A stretch of DNA of 64,000 nucleotides, from the NCBI GenBank assembly GCA_937915755.1, contig CALGGR010000148.1, positions 35,150 through 99,149 on the forward strand, written 5' to 3'. Positions 14,349 through 23,636 of this stretch are shown here, piece after piece. The notes under the pieces are model-generated. The model was not told the origin of the DNA. It was given only the letters and a program-made list of their open reading frames with translations, and did no database searches. This stretch comes from an uncultured Fretibacterium sp. Lineage in GTDB: Bacteria; Synergistota; Synergistia; Synergistales; Aminobacteriaceae. Position numbers and translations under genes: made by a program. How positions within the stretch are numbered: position 1 is the first letter of the stretch; the number at the start of each line of letters is the position of its first letter.

Positions 14349-16637
14349 TTGAGAACAACAAAGTTTTTGACATCAGCAATAATTGTACTCGCACTAGCTT
14401 CATGTGCGTTCGGGGCAGACGCAGGAGGCCCGGCAGTTTTGGCAGCACCATCTCCTCAGCTTGCCTTACCGTCATCGCCGGGACTCCCTTCAACGCAGAC
14501 AGCACCTTCAACGCAGGCTCCCGGCACAAACGCCGTAGACCTCTCAGGACTCGACTCAACTCAGCCAACCACAAGAGTTCAGACCGAGAACATCGACACA
14601 ACCGGTAATACTCAGACAGGAACTCAGGCAACAGAAGGTCAGGACGCAACAGGCAGCCTCAACACTCAGAATGCGGACAACGAACGCATAACCGAAGCAG
14701 AAGTCAATGAATACTTCGACCAGATACTAAGCAACGTTACAACAGGAAACCCATTGGCAAACCTATTCCGCAGGCTTCCGCGTTACGGCATGTCATTCTT
14801 CCGAAGACCCCCGTCAACGTATGCGCCCCGTGAGTCAGTCCCGGTAACTCAGGGCTACAGGATAGGCGTTGGCGACGAGATGGCGCTCACAATCTGGGGA
14901 ATCCCCGAAGAAGGAAACTTCCGCTTCAGCGTCAACCGTGACGGAATGGCGGCAATCCCTCACATCGGAATGGTGAGGCTTGCGGGCTACACGATCGCTG
15001 AGGCAGAGAGAGTAATCAGCGCGAGACTCAGCCAGTATTACACGGGCTTCCAGATGAATCTCTCGATGGGCCGTCTAAGCTCAATCATGATCTACGTTAC
15101 GGGCAATGCGGCTCGTCCTGGCGCGTATACCATCTCATCGTTCTCGACCCTCGTGAATGCTCTCATTGCATCGGGCGGGCCTTCAGGAAACGGAACTCTC
15201 AGGAACATCGAACTCAAACGCGACGGAAGAACTGTTGCTGTTTTCGATATGTACGCGATGCTCCTTCAGGGCGACAAGACTCAGGACGTAAGGCTTCAGG
15301 CAGGGGACGTCATACATATTCCCCCTGTAGGGCCGCTTGTGGGACTTGCTGGAGAAGTTCAGAGGCCCGGCGTCTACGAGCTTAACGGTGCTACGAGAGT
15401 CCAAGACCTTCTCTACATTGCAGGCGGTCTCAACGCTAGGACGTTCAAGGGTCGTGTGCAGTACTACAGAATCTATGACAGCACATATGCAGAGGCGTTC
15501 GAGGGTACATTGCAGGAGTTCGAGAATCAGGAGCTTCATGACGGCGACATAATCAGGCTCTTCCCAATCTTCAACCTTGCGTCAACAGTCCTTATAACCG
15601 GCCCGCTCGTTAACCCCGGAACGTTTGCGATAGTTCCCGGCCAGACAAGGGTCGCCGACATAATTAACCGCGCTGGCGGACTCACGGTAACTGCATCAGA
15701 CACAGCGGAAATCACCCGCGTAACCCCATCGCTCAACGGCCCTGTGAACGAGCGATTCACCGTCAACATATTCCGCGCGCTTGAGGGAGACCCCGTTCAC
15801 AATATACCGCTCGAAAACATGGATCAAATCACGGTGCTGATAGTTCCCAACTGGAAGCAGCAGATTCGCGTAACGATAGCCGGAGAAGTCAAGAGGCCCG
15901 GAAATTACTCGATGTTCGAGGGTGAGAGGCTCTCTGACCTCATCGAACGTGCCGGAGGATTCACGTCAAGAGCATTCCTGAGGGGAGCCATCTTCACGAG
16001 GAGGGCAGTGGCTGTGGATCAGCGGAAGTCTCTGAACCAGATGGCCGACAGAATGGAGCGTGAACTCTTGGAGTCCTCGCAGAATACAGCGGGAACTGAA
16101 AGCGCAGGCTCATTGAATCAGGAGTACCAGAGACGCAGGCAGCTCATCAATAACTTGCGCCATATGGACATAATAGGCCGCGTTGTAACGAAGGTAGACA
16201 CTCCGCAGAACATAAGAGGCACGGATTGGGACTATGAGCTTCAGAACGGCGACTATCTCAGCGTTCCCACAATGCCTTTGACGGTCAACGTAATGGGGGC
16301 TGTATACTCGTCAACATCGCAGGTATACCGTCAGGGAATGGGCATAAACTCCTACATAAGCGCGGCTGGAGGAGCTCTCAGGAGCGCACACAAGCGAATG
16401 GTCTACATCGTAAAGTCTGACGGAACAACTCTGAGGCTAACGAGAAGCACGGCCATGCTGTCGAGCAAGGAATGGAGAGCACCGCGGGGCTATTCTGCGA
16501 CGATTGAGCCGGGGGATACGATCATTGTTCCGGTCAAGTACTTGGACAGGCAGCCTATCGAGGGCTTCAAGGACGCAGTTGACATCATTTACAAGATCGG
16601 AGTTGCTGCGGGCGTAATCATCAACGCTCTCGACTAG
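14349..16637 (+). CDS. Polysaccharide export protein with SLBB domains (Wza-like)
   Basis: Start is taken as TTG 14349, preceded by GGGGTGAT; an ATG at 14322 lies in the IS-like terminus and is unlikely. Signal peptide of about 20 residues ends in LASC, which could be a lipobox. A Thr/Gln/Pro-rich low-complexity segment follows to about residue 110. Then comes a poly-export domain (YRIGVGDEMALTIWGIPE) and about five SLBB repeats (VTGNAARPGAY; LAGEVQRPGVYEL; ITGPLVNPGTF; IAGEVKRPGNY; VMGAVYSS). Such proteins form the outer-membrane channel for capsule or exopolysaccharide. 762 residues is long for Wza. No other capsule genes are adjacent. Confidence 0.85.
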   Translation: MRTTKFLTSAIIVLALASCAFGADAGGPAVLAAPSPQLALPSSPGLPSTQTAPSTQAPGTNAVDLSGLDSTQPTTRVQTENIDTTGNTQTGTQATEGQDATGSLNTQNADNERITEAEVNEYFDQILSNVTTGNPLANLFRRLPRYGMSFFRRPPSTYAPRESVPVTQGYRIGVGDEMALTIWGIPEEGNFRFSVNRDGMAAIPHIGMVRLAGYTIAEAERVISARLSQYYTGFQMNLSMGRLSSIMIYVTGNAARPGAYTISSFSTLVNALIASGGPSGNGTLRNIELKRDGRTVAVFDMYAMLLQGDKTQDVRLQAGDVIHIPPVGPLVGLAGEVQRPGVYELNGATRVQDLLYIAGGLNARTFKGRVQYYRIYDSTYAEAFEGTLQEFENQELHDGDIIRLFPIFNLASTVLITGPLVNPGTFAIVPGQTRVADIINRAGGLTVTASDTAEITRVTPSLNGPVNERFTVNIFRALEGDPVHNIPLENMDQITVLIVPNWKQQIRVTIAGEVKRPGNYSMFEGERLSDLIERAGGFTSRAFLRGAIFTRRAVAVDQRKSLNQMADRMERELLESSQNTAGTESAGSLNQEYQRRRQLINNLRHMDIIGRVVTKVDTPQNIRGTDWDYELQNGDYLSVPTMPLTVNVMGAVYSSTSQVYRQGMGINSYISAAGGALRSAHKRMVYIVKSDGTTLRLTRSTAMLSSKEWRAPRGYSATIEPGDTIIVPVKYLDRQPIEGFKDAVDIIYKIGVAAGVIINALD

Positions 16638-16649
16638 GAGGATTTTGCC

Positions 16650-16919
16650 ATGAAGAAAATCGCGTTAATCCTCGTCATGATATTTGCGTTTGCTTCATTT
16701 GCTGAGGCCGCTGTGAAGTATGAGTACAAGATTGTGCCGCTCGGTTCACTGACATCATTGCAGAAGAGCAAGAGTGCCAATCAGAAGACGGCGGAGGTTG
16801 AGGGTCTCCTTAACGCGCAGGGTGAAGAAGGCTGGGAGATCGCCGAGATCTTCGCGGTTAGGACGACGTTTGATCCCAATGTGTTCTTCGCGGTGATGAA
16901 ACGGAAACTTGACGGATAA
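16650..16919 (+). CDS. Small secreted DUF4177 protein
   Basis: 89 residues: signal peptide (MKKIALILVMIFAFASFAEA), then the DUF4177 pattern KYEYKIVPL...LLNAQGEEGWEIAEI...VFFAVMKRKL. Function of the family is unknown. AGGAGG sits upstream of the ATG, 12 bases after the SLBB gene, so it is probably co-transcribed. Confidence 0.7.
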   Translation: MKKIALILVMIFAFASFAEAAVKYEYKIVPLGSLTSLQKSKSANQKTAEVEGLLNAQGEEGWEIAEIFAVRTTFDPNVFFAVMKRKLDG

Positions 16920-16948
16920 GGATTTTGCGGTAAAATAACTTTCTGTTA

Positions 16949-17027
16949 CGGGACGTAGCGCAGTCTGGCTTAGCGCATCTGCATGGGGTGCAGGGGGTCG
17001 GAGGTTCGAATCCTCTCGTCCCGACCA
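16949..17027 (+). tRNA. tRNA-Pro (anticodon GGG)
   Basis: Acceptor CGGGACG/CGTCCCG, D stem GCGC/GCGC, anticodon stem TCTGC/GCAGG with loop ATGGGGT (anticodon GGG), T stem GGAGG/CCTCT with TTCGAAT loop, discriminator A and encoded CCA (17025-17027). Confidence 0.93.
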
Positions 17028-17046
17028 AAATTCAGAAGACAACAAT

Positions 17047-17086
17047 GAGGCTCTTGCGAAAAATCGTGAGAGTCTTATTTTTTGCG
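17047..17086 (+). terminator. Terminator after tRNA-Pro
   Basis: CTCTTGCG / CGTGAGAG hairpin followed by TCTTATTTTTT. Confidence 0.65.
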
Positions 17087-17093
17087 AGAGTTA

Positions 17094-17102
17094 TGATATA
17101 AT
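17094..17102 (+). promoter_or_regulatory. Promoter (-10) of the rpsF operon
   Basis: TGATATAAT extended -10; no convincing -35. The 75-base leader to rpsF contains an inverted CCTGCCTTTC...GGAAGG pattern, possibly an S6-type leader, and a GGGAGGAGGTG Shine-Dalgarno. Confidence 0.5.
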
Positions 17103-17176
17103 TTCTCACGCCCTGCCTTTCGGGTTAAACGCACGAACGGAAGGCCGATCAGTCCATAGGGAGGAGGTGCAGAGAA

Positions 17177-17458
17177 GTGCGGAAATATGAGATGCTTACC
17201 ATTCTTGACGCGGGAACTGAGAACCAGAGCGAGGAGATTGCGAAGATCGAGGAAGTAATCAAGAATCTGGGCGGTACTGTGTCGAAGTCAGATGCTTGGG
17301 GGAAGAAGACCCTTGCGTATCCTATCAGGAAGAAGACAGAAGGATATTATGTGCTGTTCAGCTTTGAGCTTGAGGCTGCACAGACGTTCGAGCTTAGGCG
17401 TATACTTGGCCTCAGAGCGAATGTTTATCGTCAGTTGATGATCGTTCTTGACGACTAG
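17177..17458 (+). CDS. rpsF: Ribosomal protein S6
   Basis: 93 residues starting at a GTG after GGAGGAGGTG. Typical S6: MRKYEMLTILDA, GKKTLAYPIRKKTEGYYVL, and the RANVYRQLMIVLDD end. A component of the 30S platform that pairs with S18. First gene of rpsF-ssb-rpsR. Confidence 0.96.
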   Translation: MRKYEMLTILDAGTENQSEEIAKIEEVIKNLGGTVSKSDAWGKKTLAYPIRKKTEGYYVLFSFELEAAQTFELRRILGLRANVYRQLMIVLDD

Positions 17459-17472
17459 GAGGTCTTTGAGCT

Positions 17473-18003
17473 ATGAGAGGATTTAACCGCGCAATTATCG
17501 CCGGAAATCTTACGCGAGACCCTGAACTCAGGTACACCGTCAATAAGCGTGCATATGCCAAGATGGGCGTTGCAGTGAATTACCGCTATAAGGATGCCAA
17601 TGGTGAATATCAGGAAGGTACAGACTACATTAACCTTGTAGCTTGGGGTACATTAGCTGAAACCTGCGGAAAGTACTTGAAGAAGGGAAGTCCTGCACTT
17701 TTTGAAGGCCGCATTAGGACAGGAAGCTATGAAGCTAAGGACGGCTCAGGCAAGAGGTACACGACAGAAATTTGGGTTGACAACATGGTGATGCTCAACT
17801 CACGCGATGGCGGCTCAGGTTCAGGGGGGAATTATCAGCCTTCGGGTTCTGGCTTTGGGGCAGCGGGCGGATATATTCCGAGCGATGAAGATTTCGGCAA
17901 GAGCATAGGTGAAAGCGGATTCGGCGGGGGAGGATTCTCGCAGGGTTTCGCTGACGATGGTAACGGAATGCCCGGCGGATCAGAAAGCGGCATACCGTTT
18001 TAG
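17473..18003 (+). CDS. ssb: Single-stranded DNA-binding protein
   Basis: 176 residues: OB-fold from residue 1 to about 110 (FNRAIIAGNLTRDPELRYT, DYINLVAWG, LFEGRIRTGSYE), Gly/Ser-rich disordered linker, and the acidic-region tip ending SGIPF, a variant of the DDIPF tail that docks repair proteins. AGGAGG precedes the ATG. Confidence 0.95.
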   Translation: MRGFNRAIIAGNLTRDPELRYTVNKRAYAKMGVAVNYRYKDANGEYQEGTDYINLVAWGTLAETCGKYLKKGSPALFEGRIRTGSYEAKDGSGKRYTTEIWVDNMVMLNSRDGGSGSGGNYQPSGSGFGAAGGYIPSDEDFGKSIGESGFGGGGFSQGFADDGNGMPGGSESGIPF

Positions 18004-18024
18004 AGAAGGAGGAATTTATACGGA

Positions 18025-18327
18025 ATGAACGAGCGCGAAAATACAGAACGCGAAAACAGGGGAACTTCCCCGGCAAGGAACGGCGCACAGGGCGGAGGTC
18101 TTCGCAGGGGTGCATCAAGGCGCAGGCCGAAATTCTGCTACTACTGCGTTGAGAAGCAGGAGCATGTCGATTATAAGGACGTTGAGAAGCTCCGCAAGTA
18201 CATCAGCGAGAGAGGCAAGATCATTCCCAGACGTGTAACAGGGAATTGCGCAAAGCACCAGCGTCTTCTCACTGAGGCGATCAAGCGCGCCAGATACATG
18301 GCGTTGCTTCCCTACTCACTCGACTAA
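18025..18327 (+). CDS. rpsR: Ribosomal protein S18
   Basis: 100 residues with an N-terminal Arg/Asn/Gly-rich extension of about 30 residues, then the S18 core ([59 protein letters not shown]). Cysteines CYYC plus Cys/His in NCAKH suggest a zinc-binding form. Confidence 0.95.
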   Translation: MNERENTERENRGTSPARNGAQGGGLRRGASRRRPKFCYYCVEKQEHVDYKDVEKLRKYISERGKIIPRRVTGNCAKHQRLLTEAIKRARYMALLPYSLD

Positions 18328-18332
18328 GAATC

Positions 18333-19268
18333 ATGAAGCGGATAATTCCCTGCGTGATCATCACACTTTCATTGATATTCGCGGGGAGTTCTCTGCCCCT
18401 TTTCGGTTTCATTGGGCTGGTATTGTGCCCTCTTCCTCTCTGCGTAATGGGCTGCATCGAGAGCCAGAAGAACACGAGCATCGCCGAACTCATGATAGAA
18501 GTTACGCTGTTCCTGGCAATTTCTCCGAGTATGGCAGTTTACTTTCTTCTTGGGTGCGCTCCTGTCTCAGCATTCATCGTTATAACATCAAATTTCGGCT
18601 TCAAGGAAGTCAAGAAGCTGACGGGCGGTGAAAGCCTCCTGATATGCACGGGCGCGTCAATATTGTTCAAGCTGATATTGCTCTGGGCATTCTGGTTCTT
18701 CACGGGGAGGAATATATTGTTCCCAGACACAAGGCAGGTAGCTGAATTTCTGGTGCTGAATTACGGAGACAAACCCGAACTGATGGACTCGCTTATCCGG
18801 ATTTGGGTGATACTCCCTCACGTGCTCCCTGCAATGCTGGTGATCTACGCGGGGATAGAGACCTGCCTCAATTACTCGCTGTGCTACAGGATAACGCGGA
18901 AATATTTCCCGAAGTGCAAGAATTTCCCGCCAGAGCTTCCGCCATTCACTCTCTGGAAATTTCCTGTCTCGATTTTAATGGTATCGTTCGGGGCGTTCTT
19001 GATGAACTGGATTTTTGAGGCTGAGATGGATACCACGGTCAGCATGTTCATAGTTAACCTTCAGATCGCCGCAAACGTCATAATGTTCGTTGAAGGATTG
19101 TCGCTTGCGTTCTGGATTATGGAGGGCTTCAAGCTCAGGAAGGGTGCGAAGCTCCTCGCGGGATTTTTGTTCTTGATACCGTTCTTCTGGCCGTGGCTGA
19201 TAGTCATGGGAATGAGTGATATGGCTATGGACATGAGGGAAAGAATTAGATTCGGCAGGAAAGAATAA
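18333..19268 (+). CDS. DUF2232 (YybS-like) membrane protein
   Basis: 311 residues with about eight hydrophobic segments, starting 5 bases after rpsR. YybS/DUF2232 proteins commonly follow rpsR in many Firmicutes and Synergistota and look like small multipass transporters; their function is not known. No rplI follows, although rplI is the usual next gene. Confidence 0.75.
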   Translation: MKRIIPCVIITLSLIFAGSSLPLFGFIGLVLCPLPLCVMGCIESQKNTSIAELMIEVTLFLAISPSMAVYFLLGCAPVSAFIVITSNFGFKEVKKLTGGESLLICTGASILFKLILLWAFWFFTGRNILFPDTRQVAEFLVLNYGDKPELMDSLIRIWVILPHVLPAMLVIYAGIETCLNYSLCYRITRKYFPKCKNFPPELPPFTLWKFPVSILMVSFGAFLMNWIFEAEMDTTVSMFIVNLQIAANVIMFVEGLSLAFWIMEGFKLRKGAKLLAGFLFLIPFFWPWLIVMGMSDMAMDMRERIRFGRKE

Positions 19269-19302
19269 GGACAGGAGAAATATTGTCCCCTGCCCCGAAA
19301 AG

Positions 19303-19647
19303 CTACTTTCCGTTTCTGATTTCGCGGGCGAGTTTGGGGAGATATTCAGCGCGGTCATTCGTTGCCATAGTGTAGGCTTCTGCGCGTGAGTACCCCATTT
19401 CCATGTAGTATGCAGCGTCCTCGTCGCGGCCCAAGTCAATCCATTGACGCTGCTCTTCCCTGATGGCTTTCAGAGACCTTCCCGACATGCTGCCTGTAAC
19501 TTTCTTCCAGACCTGAGTCAGATTCTTGTCGGCACGAGCAAAATCTGCGTTAGACTTCTTAAGCGTGAGATATTCAGAGTCGCTTAGAGCAAAGGCTGTT
19601 CCCGCAAGAGCAAGCGTTAATATCGCCGCTGTGAGTATTTTCTTCAT
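19303..19647 (-). CDS. Secreted LprI/DUF1311-like protein
   Basis: 114 residues: 20-residue signal peptide (to GTAFA), then DSEYLTLKKSNADFARADKNLTQVWKKV and EEQRQWIDLGRDEDA, the pattern of LprI/DUF1311 (lysozyme inhibitor-like) proteins, although the usual cysteines are missing. Its Shine-Dalgarno AAGGAGGTGA is where the upstream tnpB finds its stop codon, so its native promoter has probably been displaced by the element. Confidence 0.65.
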   Translation of the reverse strand: MKKILTAAILTLALAGTAFALSDSEYLTLKKSNADFARADKNLTQVWKKVTGSMSGRSLKAIREEQRQWIDLGRDEDAAYYMEMGYSRAEAYTMATNDRAEYLPKLAREIRNGK

Positions 19648-19653
19648 GTAATT

Positions 19654-20973
19654 TCACCTCCTTATATATTGTGAGACACCATCGCTGATAGAAGCAGAGG
19701 CTTCGTGAACTACCCGCTTATAGAAGCTGGGGCTTCCTAATTCAACGAGATCTGCGTTGCAACATTTCTGTCTCCGTCTTGCCGAAGGACGCAGTACGTC
19801 CTCTCCAAAGGCGGGGTTAAGAGTTCCCTGCGTCCCACAGGTAGTTCGTTGAGACAACAATATCATGTTTCTCGCCGCGTGAATGTCTCGGTCTTCATGA
19901 TAGCCACATGGGCATTCATATACACGGTCTGAGAGTTTGATGTCCTTCTTGAGATTTCCGCATTCAGGACAATATTTCGTCGTTGGCATACTCTGAGGCA
20001 GAACTATTACTCGCTCACTGTTCATCAGCTTCGTCTTCACAAGCCCTAACACTGAGTGCTGTACGGTCTTTCCAAACAGCCCCTTATGCCAGCCCTTCAA
20101 GTTTTCATCCTGCATATACGCTATTGCATGTTCAAGCAGCTCATGCGTTATCTTATTGGCCGCATCTCGTTTCTTGTTGCCTGATTTCTGATATGACTTC
20201 CTCATTAACTTACGGGCACGGTATCGGTTGCTTGAACCTTTCTTACGTCTGGCTATTAACCGCTGACATTTCTTTAATCGTTCACTTTCTTCAATCAATA
20301 CCTTGAACTTCCGTCCGTCTGAGGTCGTTATCGTCGTCTTGATCCCCATATCTATCCCGATTTCAGGTTTATACTTTTTCTTCTCACCTCCCTTATCCTG
20401 ATATGTCGTTATCGCTATGTAGTAACCATCGGGCAAGTTCAACAGCTTGGCGTTCGCAAACTCAAGGTCCGGAATATTCCAGAACTGTTTTGCTCCACGA
20501 ATTTTTAAGCTCTTACTGAAGCCCTGAAGCCCTATGTGCTTGCCATCATTGAATCTATACGTTATCTTATGTTGCTGAAGATTTATCGACACATAATCTG
20601 ACTTGTAACGCAGTCCACCAACTTTATGGTTATTCTTTTTTAGCGAGGACAGGATTTTGAGGCTAGATTTTATTCCCGATATTACCGAAGGACGAAGTAC
20701 GGGATTTTTGTCTTTATCCAAGCCGTGAACCGTTACTATTTTTGTATCGTATTCACTGATGTCATGGTCTTTCATGAAAGTCAAAGCGTCATTGTAGAGC
20801 CATTTCGCTTCGACAAAGAGCATCTTCAACTGTTCCTTTTGTGTTTCATTGAGGTGAGAGATGTCAATCTTCACTCGGTATACGCGACAAACTTGAGACT
20901 TACGTTTTTCTCTTGTCTGTTTGCACTTCTCGCGTATTTGGTTGTTTTTCTCTAATCTCTGTTCTTCCGTCAT
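19654..20973 (-). CDS. tnpB: TnpB, RNA-guided endonuclease (zinc-ribbon type)
   Basis: Start ATG 20973 (MTEEQRLEKNN); an in-frame GTG lies 9 bases upstream. Helical N-terminal domain, then RuvC parts: Asp in EIGIDMGIKTTI, Glu in MQDENLKGWHKG, zinc ribbon CPECG...CPCGYH, Asp in EDRDIHAARNM. All catalytic positions look intact. The last about 30 residues run through the element's end and stop inside the Shine-Dalgarno of the next gene. Different subfamily from the tnpB at 6449. Confidence 0.88.
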   Translation of the reverse strand: MTEEQRLEKNNQIREKCKQTREKRKSQVCRVYRVKIDISHLNETQKEQLKMLFVEAKWLYNDALTFMKDHDISEYDTKIVTVHGLDKDKNPVLRPSVISGIKSSLKILSSLKKNNHKVGGLRYKSDYVSINLQQHKITYRFNDGKHIGLQGFSKSLKIRGAKQFWNIPDLEFANAKLLNLPDGYYIAITTYQDKGGEKKKYKPEIGIDMGIKTTITTSDGRKFKVLIEESERLKKCQRLIARRKKGSSNRYRARKLMRKSYQKSGNKKRDAANKITHELLEHAIAYMQDENLKGWHKGLFGKTVQHSVLGLVKTKLMNSERVIVLPQSMPTTKYCPECGNLKKDIKLSDRVYECPCGYHEDRDIHAARNMILLSQRTTCGTQGTLNPAFGEDVLRPSARRRQKCCNADLVELGSPSFYKRVVHEASASISDGVSQYIRR

Positions 20974-21050
20974 ATTTAGCACCAGACGTATTATACTATA
21001 CAGTGCAATTCATCTCCCACCTATAGAGGTGAGAGTCTTCTTGCAAATTA
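19668..21050 (-). mobile_element. IS200/IS605-superfamily element with tnpB only
   Basis: Contains tnpB and terminal hairpins. At the left end of the window coordinates are GAAGC-AGAG-GCTTC and GAAGC-TGGG-GCTTC (about 19690-19735); at the right end CTCCCACCT-ATAG-AGGTGAGAG (about 21012-21035) is followed by tcttcttgca. The deleted derivative at 13985-14320 shares both ends. No tnpA. It sits between an LprI-like gene and a PTS gene. Confidence 0.65.
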
Positions 21051-21076
21051 TGATAAACGAAAGGGGCAACATATTC

Positions 21077-22966
21077 ATGGACTACAAAGAACTGGCAGCA
21101 AAACTTCTCGAACACGTCGGCGGAAAGTTCAACGTCAAAAACGTTGTTCACTGCGCGACCCGTCTACGCTTCACCCTCAACGATGACGGCAAGGCTAACA
21201 CCGACGCAATCACAAAACTCAAGGGAATTCTTCAGGTCGTCAACGCCGGAGGTCAGTACCAAATCGTCATAGGCCCGGACGTTCCGCAGGTCTATCAGGA
21301 AGTCGTCTCAATCGGAGGCTTCGAGTCATCAGCGGCTATTGATGACCCAAACGCTGAGAAAGAGGATAACCGCTCAAAACTCAGCAAGATTCTTGAGAGC
21401 ATAGCGGGAATCTTCCAGCCAATAATCCCCGCAATAACAGGCGCAGGTCTCCTCAAGGCTTTGATGGCTCTCTTTGCATGGCTTGGGTGGCTGAAGTCGG
21501 GCACTCAGACTTACGTTATCCTCAACGCCATGGCTGATGCGGCATTCTACTTCATGCCCATACTCCTCGCGGCCTCATGCGCCCGAAAGTTCAAGTGCAA
21601 TCAGGGCAACGCTCTTGCCCTCGCAGGAGTGTTAGTGTACCCGTCATTCATGGCTCTCATGTCCGGGAAAGAGGCCGTAACATTCTTGGGCTTCCTCCCC
21701 GTAACACGCGCACCGTATGCCTCGTCAGTAATCCCGATAATTCTCGGCGTTTGGTTCATGTCAATCGTTGAGCATTGGGCACAGAAAGTCTCACCGAGAG
21801 CGATAAAGTTCTTCTCCGTCCCTCTTGCCAGCCTCCTCATCGGCGGAACAGTAACGATTACCCTTCTCGGTCCTATAGGTTCTTGGGCATCGGGGCTGAT
21901 TAACTCGCTCTTTACGTGGATGAATGCAACGATTCCTTGGCTTGTCCCGACAATAGTGGGCATATTCTCGCCGCTTCTCGTAATGACCGGGACGCATTAC
22001 GGCTTAATCCCAATCGGAACTAACAATCTCGCAACCGTAAAATGGGACTCAGTCGTTATCGGTATGCTTCCGTCAAACATCGCTCAGGGTGCAGCGGGTC
22101 TTGCTGTTGCATTGCGCTCAAAGAATCCTGACACTAAACAGCAGGCAGGCTCCGCAGGTCTCACGGCTGTACTCGGAATCACTGAGCCTGTATTGTACGG
22201 TGTAAACATGCGCTTTACATTCCCGCTTTACGCGGCCATGACAGGCGGAGGACTCGGAGGTCTTTACATGGGATTGACGAGGGTCGCAAGGTTCGCGGGC
22301 GGTTCTCCGGGACTTCTTGTGCTTCCCGGATATATCCCACACGCTGAGGCTCTGGCTCTTGGCTACACGATGACGAACTTCATGCACGCTGTAATAGGCG
22401 GAGTTGTTATTGCGTTCATCGGGTCATGGGTTGCATGTAACATAATGTGGGACATCTGGAAGAAAAAGGGCAAACTCGCTCCCGAAGAATTGGGACAGGT
22501 TCTGCCTGATGTTCCTGACGATGCTATTGTTGCTGTTGCTGACGGAAGATTCATCGGGCCTGACGAAATCAAGGACGAGGCATTTGCTGGTCAGACAATG
22601 GGCCAGACAATCGCAGTAGACCCTGCGAACGGAATAATCTCATCGCCTGCAAACGGAGTGATCGAGATGATTTTCCCGACTGCCCACGCATTCGGCCTAA
22701 GAATGAAGGACGGAACAGGGCTTCTTGTTCACATAGGGATAGATACGGTGAAGCTGAATGGCAAGGGCTTCACACTCCTCAAGAAGCAGGGCGATACAGT
22801 GAAAGCCGGGGAGCCTGTTGTCCGCGTTGACTTGGGAACGGTGAAGGGAGCAGGTTACAGTCCGCAGACAATCGTTGTGATAACCGAGCCAGTGAGAGAA
22901 GACGAGTTGATGTCGTTCATAGAGTTCGGAAAGGACGTATCACGAGGCGACATACTGAGCAAGTAA
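21077..22966 (+). CDS. PTS beta-glucoside-family permease, domains EIIBCA
   Basis: 629 residues from ATG 21077; the open frame extends upstream into the IS terminus. Residues 1-80 are EIIB with phosphocysteine in VVHCATRLRF. About 100-470 are EIIC with about ten membrane segments (GTHYGLIPIG, GITEPVLYGVN). From 480 on is EIIA with the phosphohistidine motif LLVHIGIDTVKLNGKGF. It would import and phosphorylate a beta-glucoside or related sugar. No antiterminator or glycosidase is adjacent, and the IS sits immediately upstream. Confidence 0.9.
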   Translation: MDYKELAAKLLEHVGGKFNVKNVVHCATRLRFTLNDDGKANTDAITKLKGILQVVNAGGQYQIVIGPDVPQVYQEVVSIGGFESSAAIDDPNAEKEDNRSKLSKILESIAGIFQPIIPAITGAGLLKALMALFAWLGWLKSGTQTYVILNAMADAAFYFMPILLAASCARKFKCNQGNALALAGVLVYPSFMALMSGKEAVTFLGFLPVTRAPYASSVIPIILGVWFMSIVEHWAQKVSPRAIKFFSVPLASLLIGGTVTITLLGPIGSWASGLINSLFTWMNATIPWLVPTIVGIFSPLLVMTGTHYGLIPIGTNNLATVKWDSVVIGMLPSNIAQGAAGLAVALRSKNPDTKQQAGSAGLTAVLGITEPVLYGVNMRFTFPLYAAMTGGGLGGLYMGLTRVARFAGGSPGLLVLPGYIPHAEALALGYTMTNFMHAVIGGVVIAFIGSWVACNIMWDIWKKKGKLAPEELGQVLPDVPDDAIVAVADGRFIGPDEIKDEAFAGQTMGQTIAVDPANGIISSPANGVIEMIFPTAHAFGLRMKDGTGLLVHIGIDTVKLNGKGFTLLKKQGDTVKAGEPVVRVDLGTVKGAGYSPQTIVVITEPVREDELMSFIEFGKDVSRGDILSK

Positions 22967-22974
22967 AATTTGAA

Positions 22975-23008
22975 CCCTCCCGTTGAAGTCAGCGCGGGAG
23001 GCTTTTTG
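22975..23008 (+). terminator. Terminator of the PTS gene
   Basis: CCTCCCG (22976-22982) / CGGGAGG (22995-23001) followed by CTTTTTG. Confidence 0.8.
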
Positions 23009-23021
23009 TTTTGTGATGTAA

Positions 23022-23285
23022 TATACCTGAACCATGAAGACTAAAGCCATTTAGGCGCTAACTTTTTCCGGGAATACTTGAATTTTTCCGGTAGGTACGC
23101 GAAAAGCTTTCCCCTTACGCAAAGATGGTTGCAGAAATACTTATTGCCACCGAAAATCTCGAATATTAACGGGGCAACATGAAGTCAATCATTCCGAGCC
23201 ACGCAAAAATTATGTTAAAGAACCCAAGCCCGAAATACACTATCAGCCACACCCAGAGATAATCACGCCAGCTCTTACGCTTCAT
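23022..23285 (-). pseudogene. Broken copy of the 4Fe-4S membrane protein gene
   Basis: Starts like the intact gene at 23637-24236 (MKRKSWRDYLWVWLIVYFGL) but a small deletion after DFMLP gives a stop at codon 40. The downstream sequence still recalls the intact gene in another frame (FGGNKYFCNHLC, LFAYLPEKF) before an in-frame TAG and loss of similarity near 23022. Confidence 0.8.
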
Positions 23286-23472
23286 CTGTCTTCACCTCAA
23301 TCACTCCGGCCGGGCAAGTCCTTGCGCAAGTTCCGCAGCCAACACAAATTTTCTTGTCGACAACAGCATGAAGTCCCCGAAGAATTTCGATAGCTCCCTT
23401 CGGACAAACATTCATACAAGCCCCGCATGACACGCAGAATCTTGTGTTGAACTCCGCAAATCTTTTTGCCAA
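23275..23472 (-). CDS. Small 2x[4Fe-4S] ferredoxin, second copy
   Basis: 65 residues, TTG start. Two clusters: CVSCGACMNVCPKG and CVGCGTCARTCPAG, each followed by the Cys of the partner site. About 85% identical to the copy at 24226. It lies between two broken flanking genes, so it may be intact only by chance, or its electron partner may now be the other copy's membrane protein. Confidence 0.85.
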   Translation of the reverse strand: MAKRFAEFNTRFCVSCGACMNVCPKGAIEILRGLHAVVDKKICVGCGTCARTCPAGVIEVKTDEA

Positions 23473-23484
23473 ATTTCTCTCTCC

Positions 23485-23610
23485 TTACCTTAGACCCCAG
23501 ACACCCTTACCTATTCCATTGACCGAGTAGAATATGTCATCTTTGCCGTTGCAGCAGTTACTGTCTGATGAACAACTATGAATTGATCCTCGGAATCAAT
23601 AAGGGCTTTG
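23485..23610 (-). pseudogene. 3' fragment of the winged-helix gene (duplicate)
   Basis: In frame to the stop at 23485 it reads IHSCSSDS..GKDDIFYSVNGIGKGVWGLR, matching the C-terminal about 33 residues of the gene at 24439. The 5' part is absent or unrecognisable. Marks the upstream end of the duplicated cassette. Confidence 0.7.
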
Positions 23611-23636
23611 GCTGCAAATCTCGGAGTTACTGTGGC

